Notes: generated by a model from the sequence alone, not told the origin. Positions 18,179 to 30,848 are shown, counted from the stretch's first letter. The stretch is DNA of 64,000 nucleotides from Thiomonas sp. FB-Cd (GCF_000733775.1 NZ_JPOE01000005.1:124001-188000), one strand, 5' to 3'. Numbers and translations: made by a program.

Positions 18179-20509
18179 TCAGGATTCGGCACGGACCGGA
18201 ACCAAAATATCCCGATTGCCGCTGGCCGACAAAGTGGAGACCAACCCCGCTTTTTCCATCTGATCCAACAGCCGCGCCGAGCGGTTGTAGCCAATGCGCA
18301 GATGGCGCTGCACGAGCGAGATGGAAGCCTTGCGATTTTGCAGCACGATCTGCACTGCCTGGTCATACAGCGGATCGCTCTCGGCGTCGCCGCCTCCACC
18401 GTCAAAACTGCCGGCATCGCCTTCATCGCCCGATTCAGGTTCCAGCAAGCCAGGCACATAATCGGGTTCACCTTGCGCTTTGAGCTGCTCGACGACGCGG
18501 TGGACCTCGGCGTCGCTCACGAAGGCTCCATGCACGCGCTGCGGCACGCCCGAACCGGGCGGAAGGTAAAGCATGTCACCCATGCCGAGAAGGCTCTCGG
18601 CACCCATCTGGTCAAGAATCGTGCGGGAATCCACTTTGCTTGAGACCTGGAAAGCCATGCGCGTCGGGATATTCGCCTTGATCAGACCTGTGATGACATC
18701 CACGCTCGGGCGCTGGGTGGCCAGGATCAGATGGATGCCTGCGGCGCGCGCCTTCTGCGCCAAACGGGCAATGAGCTCCTCGATCTTCTTGCCGACCACC
18801 ATCATGAGGTCAGCCAATTCGTCGATGATGACGACCACGTAGGGCATGTGCTGCAACGGCTCGGGGCTCTCCGGCGTGAGTGACAGCGGGTTGGGTACAT
18901 GTTCGCCCCGCTGTGTCGCTTCATGGATGCGGGCGTTATAGCTCGCCAGGTTGCGCACGCCAAGCTTGCTCATCACCTTGTAACGCCGTTCCATCTCACC
19001 CACGCACCACGACAATGCATGCGCCGCCTGTTTCATGTCGGTGACCACAGGCGCAAGCAAATGCGGGATCCCCTCATAGACGCTGAGTTCCAGCATTTTG
19101 GGGTCGATCATGATCATGCGCACCTGCTTGGCCTCGGCCTTGTACAGCAGACTCAGAATCATCGCGTTGATACCCACCGACTTGCCCGAGCCCGTGGTGC
19201 CAGCCACGAGCAGATGGGGCATTTTGGCCAGATCGGCCACAACCGGGTTACCGACGATGTCTTTGCCCAGCCCCATGCTTAGCATGGACGACGCGTCGTT
19301 ATAGACCTGCGAGCCGAGGATTTCCGCTAAACGAATGGTCTGCCGCTTGGCGTTCGGAAGCTCAAGGGCCATCGTGTTCTTGCCGGGGATGGTTTCCACC
19401 ACACGAATACTCACCAACGACAGCGCCCGCGCCAAGTCGCGCGACAGGCCTACGACCTGAGAGCCCTTCACGCCGGCCTCGGGCTCTACTTCATAGCGCG
19501 TGATCACCGGGCCCGGCGATGCTGCCACCACGCGCACGGCCACGCCGAAGTCCTTGAGCTTCTTTTCGATCAAACGCGATGTGAACTCGAGCGTCTCAGC
19601 GCCGATGGCATCCTTCGGCGCGGTGCCATGGTCCAGTAGATCCAACGTGGGCAGAGCTGAACTTGGAATGTCGTGGAACAAAGGTTTTTGCTTTTCGCGC
19701 TCAACCCGTGGTGACTGCGGCACCTGCGCCACCGGCGGCTCGATGAACACGGGTGCGAACACTTCCTCGGCTTCGCGCGCCTGTTCGCTCACCACATCAG
19801 CCTCACGTTCCTGCATTGCCTGGACACCCGCCTGGCGATCCTGCGCCTGTGCACGGCGCTCCCGCAGGCGTTGCCAGATCCATTCCGCGCCCATCCCAAC
19901 ACGCTCGGCGGCATCGGCCCAGCTCATTTGTGCAAACCACGACGTGGACAACAAGAACACCGCCAACAGCACGATCGCGCTGCCGGTAAACCCCAGCAAC
20001 CGCTGCGCCAGGTCGCCCAGCCAAGTGCCGATGACGCCGCCAGCATCGCCAGGCAGATCGCTCTTCAACCCATACAACCGCGTGGCCTCCAGCGCCGCGC
20101 TGGAAAGCGGCAGAAGGCACAGCCCGACAACCCCACCGACCTTGGCCAAAACATGATGGTGCCAGGTGTCGGACGCGGCATGTGAACGGCGCCAGCCACG
20201 CAGTAAGGCATAAAGGCCCATGGGCAGCAGCCAGAGCGCAGAAAAACCCAAAAGAAAGTAAAGGATATCTGCCGTCCAGGCGCCAGCAGCGCCCACCAGA
20301 TTCGCGGTACCACGGGCTGCGTTTCCCGATGTGGACCAAGACGGATCGTTGCGGTGGTAGCTGAGCATGGCTAAGACCAGCAAAAGCCAGACAATAGCCC
20401 CGGCGGCCAGCCGGATTTCGGACAGCAACCGGCTTTTACGCACGCCTTGTGCAATGTTTGGGGCTTCTGCTGCCCGATTGAAAGCGAACCAGCGCAAGAT
20501 ATTGGTCAA
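18179..20509 (-). CDS. ftsK: DNA translocase FtsK
   Basis: 776 residues. There are about four transmembrane helices in residues 30-190, a short proline/glutamate-rich linker, then the RecA-like motor with Walker [11 protein letters not shown] (about residue 440), Walker [13 protein letters not shown] and the C-terminal gamma winged helix ([22 protein letters not shown]) that reads KOPS. It couples septum formation to chromosome-dimer resolution at dif with XerCD. The start is TTG at 20509; the only other early choice is a GTG about 22 codons later. It lies 6 bp after the CRP-like gene. The length is that of short FtsK/SpoIIIE forms. Confidence 0.95.
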   Translation of the reverse strand: MTNILRWFAFNRAAEAPNIAQGVRKSRLLSEIRLAAGAIVWLLLVLAMLSYHRNDPSWSTSGNAARGTANLVGAAGAWTADILYFLLGFSALWLLPMGLYALLRGWRRSHAASDTWHHHVLAKVGGVVGLCLLPLSSAALEATRLYGLKSDLPGDAGGVIGTWLGDLAQRLLGFTGSAIVLLAVFLLSTSWFAQMSWADAAERVGMGAEWIWQRLRERRAQAQDRQAGVQAMQEREADVVSEQAREAEEVFAPVFIEPPVAQVPQSPRVEREKQKPLFHDIPSSALPTLDLLDHGTAPKDAIGAETLEFTSRLIEKKLKDFGVAVRVVAASPGPVITRYEVEPEAGVKGSQVVGLSRDLARALSLVSIRVVETIPGKNTMALELPNAKRQTIRLAEILGSQVYNDASSMLSMGLGKDIVGNPVVADLAKMPHLLVAGTTGSGKSVGINAMILSLLYKAEAKQVRMIMIDPKMLELSVYEGIPHLLAPVVTDMKQAAHALSWCVGEMERRYKVMSKLGVRNLASYNARIHEATQRGEHVPNPLSLTPESPEPLQHMPYVVVIIDELADLMMVVGKKIEELIARLAQKARAAGIHLILATQRPSVDVITGLIKANIPTRMAFQVSSKVDSRTILDQMGAESLLGMGDMLYLPPGSGVPQRVHGAFVSDAEVHRVVEQLKAQGEPDYVPGLLEPESGDEGDAGSFDGGGGDAESDPLYDQAVQIVLQNRKASISLVQRHLRIGYNRSARLLDQMEKAGLVSTLSASGNRDILVPVRAES

Positions 20510-20515
20510 GCTGTA

Positions 20516-22417
<1,902 letters not shown>

Positions 22418-22933
22418 GTCTCGCTGACTCGGCAAGCCGCCGCTAGGAGAGATCGAAAAACGCGTCGCGTCGCTGTGCGGGAGCACGTCCGCCATTTGCC
22501 GGACGCCGACGCGCTTTCGGCACGAAGCCCTCGCGACCCATGGTCTTCTTCGGTTTGCTTCGCAGAGCCGCGCAGCACGCAATCCAGCCCTCATGCGTGG
22601 GCTAGACGGTTGCCACCGAGCCCAAGCAGGCCTCTTGCAAAGCTGCGGACAAGCTGAGCGATCTTCCGTGTGCTGGAGTCTTGCAGCCGGAGTCCTCAAC
22701 CCGGCGCATGACCATCGACGGCATAGGCCGAGATCCATCGGGCTGATTTGCAGCGCCCTTGCGCAGCGCAAGATCGAAGGGAGGTCTCTGCTTGACGCGC
22801 ATGGATCCCACCGATCCATCGTTCGGCCAGGACCTGATTGCCGGTCAGCGAAGCATGCACCGGCAAGGTTTCAGCTTCATGTCAGGCTTACCCTGCAGGC
22901 TTGAGGGTGAATTACAAAAACGAGGAGATTGAC
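22418..22933. other. Intergenic stretch, no gene recognised
   Basis: 516 bp between trxB and the acyl-CoA synthetase. Reading frames here are short and arginine/cysteine-rich, without family features. In some Burkholderiales a small Smr-domain gene follows trxB, but I see no trace of its motifs. The last 15 bases hold the GAGGAG ribosome-binding site of the synthetase. Confidence 0.5.
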
Positions 22934-24640
22934 ATGAACATGGCCGCAGGAGCCTTTCTGGAAGCGCGCGACACCTTATTTGCGCTGCGTGCCGACCATC
23001 CCACCGCACAAAAGCGGTTCGCATGGCCGAAGCCCGAGCACTTCAATTGGGCGCTTGACTATTTTGACCCCATGGCGCGCGACAATGCTGCCACAGCGCT
23101 ATGGATCGTGGAGGAGGATGGCAGCGAAACGCGCCTGAGTTTTGCGGACATGCACCTTCGCAGCCAGCGCATGGCGACCTTCTTGCGGCAACACGGGGTG
23201 AAACGCGGGGACCGCGTCATGCTCATGCTGCCCAATTGCCTGGCCCTCTGGGAGGTCATGCTCGCCGTCATCAAAATCGGGGCGGTGATGATTCCAGCCA
23301 CCACGTTGCTCACGGCAGAGGATCTCGTTGACCGCATTGAGCGTGCCGACATCGCGCAAATCGTCACAACCGCGCAAGATGCGGCGAAGTTCGACACCCT
23401 TTCCCCGACCGCGATGGGCCGAGTGCGAGGGCGCTTTGCAACGGCACCGCGCCCTGGCTGGGTCGACCTCGCAGGCGCTGACGCGGTGAGCACCAATTTC
23501 ACGCCTGACGGTCCGACGCCCGCGTCGGATCCGCTGTTGCTGTACTTTACGTCGGGCACGACCTCGCGCCCGAAGTTGGTGCAGCACACCCACATCAGCT
23601 ATCCCATCGGTCACCTGTCCACGATGTACTGGATCGGCTTGCACCCGGGCGACGTGCACTGGAATATCAGCTCCCCCGGATGGGCCAAGCACGCTTGGAG
23701 CTGCTTTTTTGCACCCTGGAACGCTGGTGCCTGCGTGTTCGCCTTCAATCAAGGGCGCTTCGACGCACAGGCAGCGCTGGCTGCGGCTGCCCGCTATGGC
23801 GTTACAACACTGTGTGCGCCGCCCACCGTTTGGCGGCTGTTTATCCAGCAAGACCTCAAGAGCTTCCCGGTGCGGTTTCGGGAGCTTGTCGGTGCAGGTG
23901 AACCATTGAACCCGGAAATCATCGCCCGCGTGCAAGCGGCTTGGGGCATCACCATTCGCGACGGCTATGGCCAGACCGAGACATGCTGCATGATTGGTAA
24001 TGCCCCTGGACAGCCCCTGACCCCCGGTGCAATGGGCCGGCCATTGCCGGGTTGGCAGATCGAACTGCTCGATGTGGATGGAAACCCTGCAGAGGAAGGC
24101 GAAGTCTGTGTTGCCCTCGAACCGCGCCCGGTAGGCTTAATGGCCGGCTACGCGGGCGATGCCGAGAAGACTGCCCAGGTCATGCACGCTGGCTACTACC
24201 ACACCGGAGATGTGGCCCAGCGCAATTCCGACGGCACCTTCACTTTTGTCGGGCGCACTGATGACGTCTTCAAAGCCTCTGACTACCGCATCAGTCCCTT
24301 CGAGCTCGAAAGCGTGCTGGTCGCGCACGCCGCAGTAGCTGAGGCTGCCGTCGTACCGAGCCCCGATCCTGCGCGACTTGCCGTGCCCAAGGCGTTCATC
24401 GCCTGCCGCGCGGGCTATTCCCCGAGTGCCGAACTGGCCCTGGATGTGCTTCGCTACGCGCGCGAACATCTCGCTGCTTATAAACGCGTGCGGCGCATCG
24501 AATTTTACGAACTGCCCAAGACGATCTCAGGCAAGATCCGTCGCGTCCAACTGCGTGCACTGGAACAGGCGCCGCGGACCGGGGGCACCCGCCGGCCAAT
24601 GGAATTCTGGGAGGAGGACTTTCCGGAACTGCGCCGGTGA
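22934..24640 (+). CDS. AMP-dependent acyl-CoA synthetase (acetyl/medium-chain type, ACSM-like)
   Basis: 568 residues from ATG at 22934, which lies 6 nt after GAGGAG. ANL-superfamily motifs: P-loop YFTSGTTSRPK (about residue 197), ISSPGWAKHAWSCFFAPW, GAGEPLNPE, DGYGQTETCC, GYYHTGDVA and the C-terminal catalytic lysine segment LPKTISGKIRR. The SPGWAKH and TETC pattern is that of ACSM-type medium-chain or acetyl-CoA synthetases. It forms acyl-CoA from acid, ATP and CoA via an acyl-AMP. Substrate length cannot be read off. It is a lone gene with its own leader. Confidence 0.9.
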   Translation: MNMAAGAFLEARDTLFALRADHPTAQKRFAWPKPEHFNWALDYFDPMARDNAATALWIVEEDGSETRLSFADMHLRSQRMATFLRQHGVKRGDRVMLMLPNCLALWEVMLAVIKIGAVMIPATTLLTAEDLVDRIERADIAQIVTTAQDAAKFDTLSPTAMGRVRGRFATAPRPGWVDLAGADAVSTNFTPDGPTPASDPLLLYFTSGTTSRPKLVQHTHISYPIGHLSTMYWIGLHPGDVHWNISSPGWAKHAWSCFFAPWNAGACVFAFNQGRFDAQAALAAAARYGVTTLCAPPTVWRLFIQQDLKSFPVRFRELVGAGEPLNPEIIARVQAAWGITIRDGYGQTETCCMIGNAPGQPLTPGAMGRPLPGWQIELLDVDGNPAEEGEVCVALEPRPVGLMAGYAGDAEKTAQVMHAGYYHTGDVAQRNSDGTFTFVGRTDDVFKASDYRISPFELESVLVAHAAVAEAAVVPSPDPARLAVPKAFIACRAGYSPSAELALDVLRYAREHLAAYKRVRRIEFYELPKTISGKIRRVQLRALEQAPRTGGTRRPMEFWEEDFPELRR

Positions 24641-24647
24641 AGCTCAT

Positions 24648-25247
24648 TCAGGGCACTGCCGGCTCAAAGGACAATGGCGCCTGGATGAAATGCTCTCGGT
24701 AGTGGAGCAACTCGTCGATGGATTCGTGAATATCGGCCAGCGCCGTGTGCTCCTGCCGTTTCTTGAACGACGCACACACCTCCGGGCGCCAACGCCGCGC
24801 AAGCTCCTTGAGCGTACTCACGTCCAGGTTGCGATAGTGAAAATACGCTTCCAGCCGCGGCATCCAGCGCGCCATGAAGCGCCGGTCTTGGCAGATGCTG
24901 TTGCCGCACATGGGACTCTTGCCGGCAGGAACATAACGGGCGACGAAATCTAGCAACTGTTGCTCGGCGCCATCCTCGTTCAGAGCGCTCTCGGCCACTT
25001 TCTGGATCAGGCCCGAGCGGCCATGGGTACCCTTGTTCCACGAATCCATCGCGTCCATCACTGCTGAGGTTTGGTGCACCACCAGCACTGGACCTTCCAC
25101 CCGCGTGCGCACTTGGGGATCGGTGACGACAATGGCCACCTCGATGATGCGGTCGGACTCAGGGTTCAACCCAGTCATTTCCATGTCCACCCATAAAAGG
25201 TTTGACTCATGCGGGGTGATTTTCGCGGCTTCAATTGGCAGGCTCAT
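24648..25247 (-). CDS. orn: Oligoribonuclease
   Basis: 199 residues from ATG at 25247 ([10 protein letters not shown]). DEDDh exonuclease motifs: WVDMEMTGL (D, E), [25 protein letters not shown] and the [10 protein letters not shown] segment with catalytic His and Asp. The length is ~20 residues more than E. coli Orn. It degrades 2-5-nt RNAs, including pGpG from c-di-GMP turnover. It is divergent from the M48 protease and convergent on the acyl-CoA synthetase, 7 bp away. Confidence 0.96.
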   Translation of the reverse strand: MSLPIEAAKITPHESNLLWVDMEMTGLNPESDRIIEVAIVVTDPQVRTRVEGPVLVVHQTSAVMDAMDSWNKGTHGRSGLIQKVAESALNEDGAEQQLLDFVARYVPAGKSPMCGNSICQDRRFMARWMPRLEAYFHYRNLDVSTLKELARRWRPEVCASFKKRQEHTALADIHESIDELLHYREHFIQAPLSFEPAVP

Positions 25248-25410
25248 GCGCAAATTTCTCGAAAATGGAGATGGGGTCCGGATGACGTCGACAAGGTCTA
25301 CGGTACGCGTAGCCTGCACGAGTGCAGCCAGGGTGGAATAATGCGGCCGCTGCAAGGTTGAGGATTGCCCACCTAGGGTCAGGCACCTTGCGCTGGAGCA
25401 CGATTCTCGC

Positions 25411-26733
25411 ATGAGCCCTCAAAACATCACCTTACTATGGTCGGCCCTGTTTGCCGCCGCTCTCGTAGCCGGCACGGGCCTCAAGCTTTGGCTGGCGACG
25501 CGACAGATCCGCCATGTCCGGGCGCACCGCGCCGAAGTCCCCGCCGCGTTTGCTGCGGTCATCAAGCTGCCAGCGCATGAAAAGGCCGCGGATTACGCGG
25601 TGGCGCGAACGCGCTTTGGGATGTGGCATACGCTTTTTTCGGCAGCCGTACTCCTGGGCTGGACCTTTCTGGGCCTGCTTCAAGCCCTGGCCGACTGGTC
25701 CGCCGCGCACTTCGGAGCAGGCCTGCTCGCGCAACTGCTGTTGCTGGTGGAGTTCGCGCTCATCGGCGCCGTGATCGAGCTGCCTTGGACCCTGTGGCAG
25801 ACGTTCCGGCTGGAGGCACAGTTCGGGTTCAATCGCAACACCCCTGCATTGTTCATCGCCGACATGCTGAAAAACCTGATCGTGTCGGCCTTGCTCCTGC
25901 TGCCACTTGGCCTGCTCGTACTTTGGCTCATGCAAGCCACTGCGCTATGGTGGCTCTGGTCCTGGGCAGCCTTCGCCGTCTTCAGCCTTGCAATGATGGT
26001 CGCGTTCCCAATGTTCATTGCCCCGCTCTTCAACCGCTTCGACCCATTGGCCGACGGCGAGGTCAAAAGCCGCGCGCAGGCCCTGATGCAGCGTTGCAGC
26101 TTTGCACTGAAGGGGCTTTACGTGATGGACGGCTCGCGCCGCAGCGCCCATGCCAATGCCTATTTCACCGGTCTGGGGGCTGCGCGACGTGTGGTCTTGT
26201 TTGACACCCTGCTCAAACAGCTCAACGCAGCCCAGATCGAAGCCGTGCTTGCGCACGAAGTGGGCCATTACAAGCGCCACCATATTCAGCAGCGCCTCAT
26301 CGTCACCCTGTTGCTCAGTTTGGCGGGTTTTGCGCTGATTGGCTGGCTTTCCAAGCAGGTTTGGTTCTACACCGGCCTTGGCTATACGCCAAACATGCTC
26401 GGCGGCAATACAGCGGCGGCACTGATCCTATTCATGCTGGCCGTGCCTGTGTTCGGCGTGTTCTTCAGCCCACTGTCAGCGAGTTGGTCGCGTAAGCACG
26501 AGTTCGAAGCTGACGCTTATGCGTCCGAACACAGCGACGCTCGTCAGCTCGGGGCTGCGCTCGTACGCATGTATCAGGACAATGCATCCACGCTCACGCC
26601 TGACCCTCTGTATGTTCGCTTTTACTATAGCCACCCTCCGGCCTTGCAGCGCTTGGCTCGCATGGGGGCGTTGACCGCGCTGGCGGGCACCACCGAACAG
26701 CAACATGCCCAGGCTGCCGGAACGCAGCCCTAG
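25411..26733 (+). CDS. M48 family membrane zinc metallopeptidase (Ste24/CAAX protease-like)
   Basis: 440 residues with about seven transmembrane segments. The zinc motif is [12 protein letters not shown] (HExxH, about residue 282), with the downstream third ligand Glu in [15 protein letters not shown]. The N-terminal half has the Ste24 arrangement ([22 protein letters not shown]). Bacterial members are inner-membrane proteases of unclear natural substrate, thought to act in envelope protein quality control. The gene sits in the conserved orn/M48/phhB/rsgA neighbourhood. Start ATG at 25411. Confidence 0.92.
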   Translation: MSPQNITLLWSALFAAALVAGTGLKLWLATRQIRHVRAHRAEVPAAFAAVIKLPAHEKAADYAVARTRFGMWHTLFSAAVLLGWTFLGLLQALADWSAAHFGAGLLAQLLLLVEFALIGAVIELPWTLWQTFRLEAQFGFNRNTPALFIADMLKNLIVSALLLLPLGLLVLWLMQATALWWLWSWAAFAVFSLAMMVAFPMFIAPLFNRFDPLADGEVKSRAQALMQRCSFALKGLYVMDGSRRSAHANAYFTGLGAARRVVLFDTLLKQLNAAQIEAVLAHEVGHYKRHHIQQRLIVTLLLSLAGFALIGWLSKQVWFYTGLGYTPNMLGGNTAAALILFMLAVPVFGVFFSPLSASWSRKHEFEADAYASEHSDARQLGAALVRMYQDNASTLTPDPLYVRFYYSHPPALQRLARMGALTALAGTTEQQHAQAAGTQP

Positions 26734-26782
26734 ACAAATTGCCTGTATCCACTCATGACCACTCGACTTTGAACGACCTGCG

Positions 26783-27127
26783 ATGATGTCTTTTGAGCAA
26801 CTTTTACAGGCCCATTGCCAACCGCAGGTCGGTCGATCCCTGACGGCGTCCGATATACGCGATCAGCTCGCGGCGCTGCTCGAGTGGCAGTACAAGGATG
26901 GTCGCATCCAACGTACGTATGGCTTCCGCGGCTATTTCGACACCATCGCCTTTGTCAACGCGCTGGCGTGGATGGTGTATCGCGAGGACCATCACCCGGA
27001 GCTTGGAGTGCACCACAATCGCTGCGTGGTGACCTTCAGCACACACTCGGTGGGAGGCATTTCTTACAACGATTTCATTTGCGCTGCAAAAGTCGAGGCG
27101 CTCTACTCGCAAAGGCCATTCATCTGA
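26783..27127 (+). CDS. phhB: Pterin-4a-carbinolamine dehydratase
   Basis: A 114-residue PCD/DCoH fold protein. The active-site signature is REDHHPELGVHHNRCVVTFSTH; the three-histidine EDHHPE...H pattern is intact. It regenerates the pterin cofactor of aromatic hydroxylases and may support molybdopterin or folate metabolism. A second ATG at 26786 is equivalent. It overlaps or abuts rsgA, and no phenylalanine hydroxylase gene is nearby. Cytoplasmic. Confidence 0.93.
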   Translation: MMSFEQLLQAHCQPQVGRSLTASDIRDQLAALLEWQYKDGRIQRTYGFRGYFDTIAFVNALAWMVYREDHHPELGVHHNRCVVTFSTHSVGGISYNDFICAAKVEALYSQRPFI

Positions 27128-27150
27128 ATCCGATCGCGCCCACCCCGGGC

Positions 27151-28059
27151 TTGCCCCTTCGACCGGCACGAATCGTTGCGGCCTTCGGCCGCAGCTATTT
27201 GGCGGATACGGGTGTTGGCGAGCCGCTGCCATGCGTGGCACGTGGCAAACGCAGCGTCGCCGTCTGCGGCGATCAAGTCATGCTGCAGCCGGGGACGCCC
27301 GCCGTCATAGCGTCGATCCTCCCACGCTCCAATGTGCTGTGGCGCCAAGATGCATGGCGCAGCAAAATCTTCGCTGTGAACTTGGATCTGCTTCTCGTCG
27401 TCACCGCCTCGGAGCCCGCACCAAATCTTGAGCTTGTGGGCCGCGCATTGATTGCGGCGCAGGCCGAGGGCATTCCCGCAGCCGTCATCCTCAACAAGTG
27501 TGATCTTCCCTCCACGCCTTCGCTGCGCGCGAAGCTGCAGCCCCTGCAGAAAGCCGGCTACACAGTTATCGAGCTTACTGCCCGCCAAGCCCCCGCACAG
27601 GCAACTGCCATCCTTTCAACGTGGCTCGACGGGCGTACGACGATGCTCATTGGAGCCTCCGGAGTGGGCAAATCAACCTTGGTCAACGCGCTGGCACCGG
27701 GTGTGCAGGTGCATACTCAGGCGATCTCGGCTGCCCTCAACGCGGGGCGCCACACCACCACGGCCACACGCCTATACAAGTTGCCTGGGCTCGGCCCCGG
27801 AAGCGCCCTGCTTGACTCTCCCGGTTTCCAGGCATTCGGCCTGAACCACCTCTCGGTGACGCAGTTGCAGCACGCCTTGCCGGAGATCGCAAAACTGAAC
27901 GGCACCTGCCGTTTCAATAACTGCACGCACCGACAGGAGCCGGGCTGTGCCGTGCGTGCTGCCGTCGAGGCCGGCAATCTCGATGCGTCGCGCTACGCTC
28001 TGTATCTGCGTGTCCTGGATGAGTTGCTCGGCGCCTCCAGCACGAAGGCGACGCCATGA
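27151..28059 (+). CDS. rsgA: Ribosome small-subunit GTPase RsgA (YjeQ)
   Basis: A circularly permuted GTPase: OB-fold N-terminus (RPARIVAAFGRSYLAD...GDQVML), G4 NKCD, G1 GASGVGKSTLVN, G3 DSPGFQAFGL and the C-terminal zinc knuckle C-x5-C-x1-H-x5-C (GTCRFNNCTHRQEPGC). It matures the 30S subunit. There is no in-frame ATG near the expected start; TTG at 27151 is the best fit, CTG at 27124 overlapping the phhB stop is the alternative. The frame is open back through phhB. The last four bases overlap the next gene (ATGA). Confidence 0.92.
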   Translation: MPLRPARIVAAFGRSYLADTGVGEPLPCVARGKRSVAVCGDQVMLQPGTPAVIASILPRSNVLWRQDAWRSKIFAVNLDLLLVVTASEPAPNLELVGRALIAAQAEGIPAAVILNKCDLPSTPSLRAKLQPLQKAGYTVIELTARQAPAQATAILSTWLDGRTTMLIGASGVGKSTLVNALAPGVQVHTQAISAALNAGRHTTTATRLYKLPGLGPGSALLDSPGFQAFGLNHLSVTQLQHALPEIAKLNGTCRFNNCTHRQEPGCAVRAAVEAGNLDASRYALYLRVLDELLGASSTKATP

Positions 28060-28370
28060 AACGCCTGCGCGCCGCGCCGAATCTTGTCGTCGCCACCATG
28101 TGGGCCGACGCGCTCAACGCCGCCGGGTATCCAGCCCAGGTGTTTTCCCGGTATCTCTCCAGCATCGCCGGCGAGATACCGCCTGACCAAGCGTTGCCCA
28201 CCGTATGGGTGATGGATGCCCGACAGGCTTTAGCCGCACTGGCCTTCTTGGACGCGCTCGAGCGCCCCTGCGCCAGTCCGCCATGGGTCTGCACGGGGTG
28301 TGGCGAACGCCACACTGGCTCATTCAGCCAGTGCTGGAATTGTGGAGCACAACGCCCCGCGGACTCCTAA
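28056..28370 (+). CDS. DUF2007-like protein with C-terminal zinc ribbon
   Basis: A 104-residue protein. The N-terminal ~70 residues resemble the DUF2007 'putative signal transducing protein' fold (LVVATMWADALNAAGYPAQVFSRYL...PTVWVMDARQALAALAFL). The C-terminus has a four-cysteine ribbon C-x2-C-x11-C-x2-C (CTGCGERHTGSFSQCWNCG). It starts within the rsgA stop (ATGA overlap), so it is translationally coupled to rsgA. DUF2007 proteins have no established function. The same gene follows rsgA in related genomes, which suggests a ribosome- or stress-linked role, by inference only. Confidence 0.8.
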   Translation: MKRLRAAPNLVVATMWADALNAAGYPAQVFSRYLSSIAGEIPPDQALPTVWVMDARQALAALAFLDALERPCASPPWVCTGCGERHTGSFSQCWNCGAQRPADS

Positions 28371-28607
28371 GCGGCGATCAGGCTCGGCGAACGGCAATCA
28401 GAAACTGTCCCATCGGCAATGGATCATCCCAAACTCACCGGTACCCCACCCACTCTTACCCTCTTCTTCTCCTGACATGCTCATTCCACGGCACGATTCC
28501 GGCTGGCTGACCTTGCGATTGAATGCGCAAGCGAGAGTCAAGTGGGCGGCCATCGCCTCAGACGAGGCACTGCGGTACACGAGGAACTGGCAATCGCGGC
28601 GCTGCGC

Positions 28608-29552
28608 TTAATCAGCCAAGCGCCCGAGCAGAAGGAATTCCATGAGCGCCTTCTGCACATGCAAGCGGTTCTCAGCCTCGTCCCACACCACGCTTTGCGG
28701 CCCGTCGATCACGGAAGCCTCCACCTCTTCACCCCGATGAGCTGGCAGGCAATGCATGAACACGGCTTTCGGATCAGCGCCGCGCATCATCGCCTGGCTC
28801 ACCATGAAACCCTGAAACGCCTGTAGTCGCGCAGCGTTCTCGGCCTCATAGCCCATACTCGTCCAAACATCCGTCGTGACCAAATGCGCTCCGGCGCAGG
28901 CCTCGGCCGGATCATCGAAGCAACGCAGATGGCTCTGTTCATTGGCGCTGACCGGATAGCTCGGCCGGTTCACGTCCACCCAGTAGCCCGCGGGGCCAGC
29001 GAAATGGACTGTGAAATCCAAGATGGCTGCCGCTTGCAGCCACGTGTAGAGCATGTTGTTGGCGTCTCCAACCCAGGCTACGGTTTTCCCCTGAATGCTT
29101 CCTCGGTGCTCGATATAGGTGAACACGTCGGCAAGCACCTGGCAGGGATGAAACTCATTGGTCAAGCCATTGATGACGGGCACCCGCGAATATGCAGAGA
29201 ATCGCTCGACGATGTCTTGGCCGTAGGTGCGGATCATGACAAGATCCACCATGCGCGAAAACACCTGTGCGGCGTCCTCGATGGGCTCTCCACGCCCAAG
29301 CTGTGAATCGCGTGTGTTGACGTAGATGGCTGCGCCACCAAGCTGGTGCATGCCAGCCTCAAAGCTCAGCCGCGTGCGCGTCGAGTGCTTCTCAAAAATC
29401 ATTGCCAGGGTGCGGTCCACCAATGGCTGGTGGATTTCGTAGCGCTTGAACTTCGCCTTGATCCGCGCCGTGCGCGAGAACAAGTAGGTACATTCATCGG
29501 CCGTCAAGTCGCTAAATTGAAGGTAGTGTCTCGGGCTTGTTGTCATTGACAT
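28608..29552 (-). CDS. argF: Ornithine carbamoyltransferase
   Basis: 314 residues. Carbamoyl-phosphate motif EKHSTRTRLSFE (STRTR), HPCQVLADVFT, and C-terminal ornithine loop MHCLPAHRGEEV are present; length is standard. It converts ornithine and carbamoyl phosphate to citrulline. Start ATG at 29552 lies 6 nt after GGGAG; MTTSPRHY at 29546 is an alternative. It lies 26 bp after argD in the same direction, an argD-argF operon. Confidence 0.97.
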   Translation of the reverse strand: MSMTTSPRHYLQFSDLTADECTYLFSRTARIKAKFKRYEIHQPLVDRTLAMIFEKHSTRTRLSFEAGMHQLGGAAIYVNTRDSQLGRGEPIEDAAQVFSRMVDLVMIRTYGQDIVERFSAYSRVPVINGLTNEFHPCQVLADVFTYIEHRGSIQGKTVAWVGDANNMLYTWLQAAAILDFTVHFAGPAGYWVDVNRPSYPVSANEQSHLRCFDDPAEACAGAHLVTTDVWTSMGYEAENAARLQAFQGFMVSQAMMRGADPKAVFMHCLPAHRGEEVEASVIDGPQSVVWDEAENRLHVQKALMEFLLLGRLAD

Positions 29553-29578
29553 CTGGTTCTCCCTAGGTTCGCCTCACC

Positions 29579-30769
29579 TCAGGCCGTTTGCGCTCCAGCA
29601 GCGAGAAAACGCTGCACGAGGGGTATGAGAAGCGCAAGCAATCGCTCCGCTTCTTCCATACGGAAGATCAACGGCGGGAGCAGGCGGATTACACGATCGT
29701 GGGTCACGTTAATCAGCAAACCTTCCTGCTGAGCTTGGCCCACGAGTGCGCCGCATGGCCTGTCGAGCTCAACGCCGATCATCAGTCCTGCGCCCCGCAC
29801 CTCCACCACGCCGGCGAGCCCGCCGAGGCGCTCACGCAACTGCTGCTGCATCCAACCGCCGACCCGCTTGGCATTGTCCAGAAGCCCTTCATCTTCGATG
29901 ATGGCCAACGTCTCCAGTGCGGCACGACAAGCCAGCGGATTGCCACCAAAGGTCGTGCCGTGCTGGCCGGGTCCAAACGTCGCAGCCGCGTCGCCATAAG
30001 CCAGCAAGGCCCCGATGGGCACGCCCGAGGCCAGCCCCTTGGCGAGCGCAATAACGTCCGGCCGAATCTCGGCCCATTGATGAGCAAACCACTTGCCAGT
30101 GCGCCCGGTCCCGCATTGCACCTCATCAATCATCAATAACCAGCCACGCTCGTCGCACGCACGGCGCAGGAAGCGCAGGTAATCAGCCCGCGCGGGATTG
30201 ATGCCCCCCTCGCCCTGGATGGCCTCGATAAACACGGCCGTGATGTTCGGGTGGCGCGCTGCGACGTCTGCAATCGCTGCTTCATCGTTGAGGGGAACGC
30301 GGACGAACCCCTCCACCAGCGGCTCAAATCCCTTTTGAACTTTGGGATTTCCAGTTGCGGACAAAGTGGCCAAAGAACGTCCGTGAAACGCATCTTCGTA
30401 TACGACGATTTCCGGGTTCTCGACACCGCGCTTGTGTCCCCACAGGCGAGCCAGCTTGATCGCCGCCTCGTTGGCTTCCAGGCCCGAATTACAGAAAAAC
30501 GCGCGGTCGGCCCCGGCCAGGCTGCAGAGCTGATCAGCCAATTGGTCTTGCAAGGGAATTGCGTAAAGATTGGACGTGTGAATCAGCTTGCCCACTTGAT
30601 CGCGCAGAGCAGCGACCAAACGCGGATGCGCATGGCCCACCGTGTTGACGGCAATACCGCTGAGCCCATCCAGATACCGCCTGCCCTCCGTGTCCCAGAC
30701 CCATGCCCCGACACCATGCGTCAAGGCCAACGGAAGGCGGGCGTACGTGTTCATCAAATGACCGGGCAT
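29579..30769 (-). CDS. argD: Acetylornithine aminotransferase
   Basis: About 396 residues from ATG at 30769 (MPGHLMNTYARLPLALTHG); ATG at 30754 is also possible. Class III PLP aminotransferase: GLSGIAVNTVGHAHP, FFCNSGLEANEAAIKLAR, DEVQCGTGRTGKWFAH and the PLP lysine in ALAKGLASGVPIGALLA. It acts in arginine synthesis and possibly as succinyldiaminopimelate aminotransferase for lysine. It heads the operon with argF. A TATAAT lies at 30843-30848, giving a leader of ~67 nt. Confidence 0.96.
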   Translation of the reverse strand: MPGHLMNTYARLPLALTHGVGAWVWDTEGRRYLDGLSGIAVNTVGHAHPRLVAALRDQVGKLIHTSNLYAIPLQDQLADQLCSLAGADRAFFCNSGLEANEAAIKLARLWGHKRGVENPEIVVYEDAFHGRSLATLSATGNPKVQKGFEPLVEGFVRVPLNDEAAIADVAARHPNITAVFIEAIQGEGGINPARADYLRFLRRACDERGWLLMIDEVQCGTGRTGKWFAHQWAEIRPDVIALAKGLASGVPIGALLAYGDAAATFGPGQHGTTFGGNPLACRAALETLAIIEDEGLLDNAKRVGGWMQQQLRERLGGLAGVVEVRGAGLMIGVELDRPCGALVGQAQQEGLLINVTHDRVIRLLPPLIFRMEEAERLLALLIPLVQRFLAAGAQTA

Positions 30770-30842
30770 GAACGTCTCCAGGAGTCGAAAAAACAACAGC
30801 CTGCGACATCGCGTTTTCCATCGCAAGCGCAGGCTCCACATG

Positions 30843-30848
30843 ATTATA
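30843..30848 (-). promoter_or_regulatory. -10 element of the argD-argF promoter
   Basis: A perfect TATAAT reads on the minus strand, ~75 bp before the argD ATG. The -35 region at the expected spacing (GAGTAG) is poor, so an activator may be needed or the site may be weak. Confidence 0.5.

Noticed and set aside
28477..28611. 44-residue plus-strand frame (MLIPRHDSGWLTLRL...) between the DUF2007-like gene and argF
   Set aside because: No ribosome-binding site, no family, and it overlaps the argF stop region; I could not support it as a gene.
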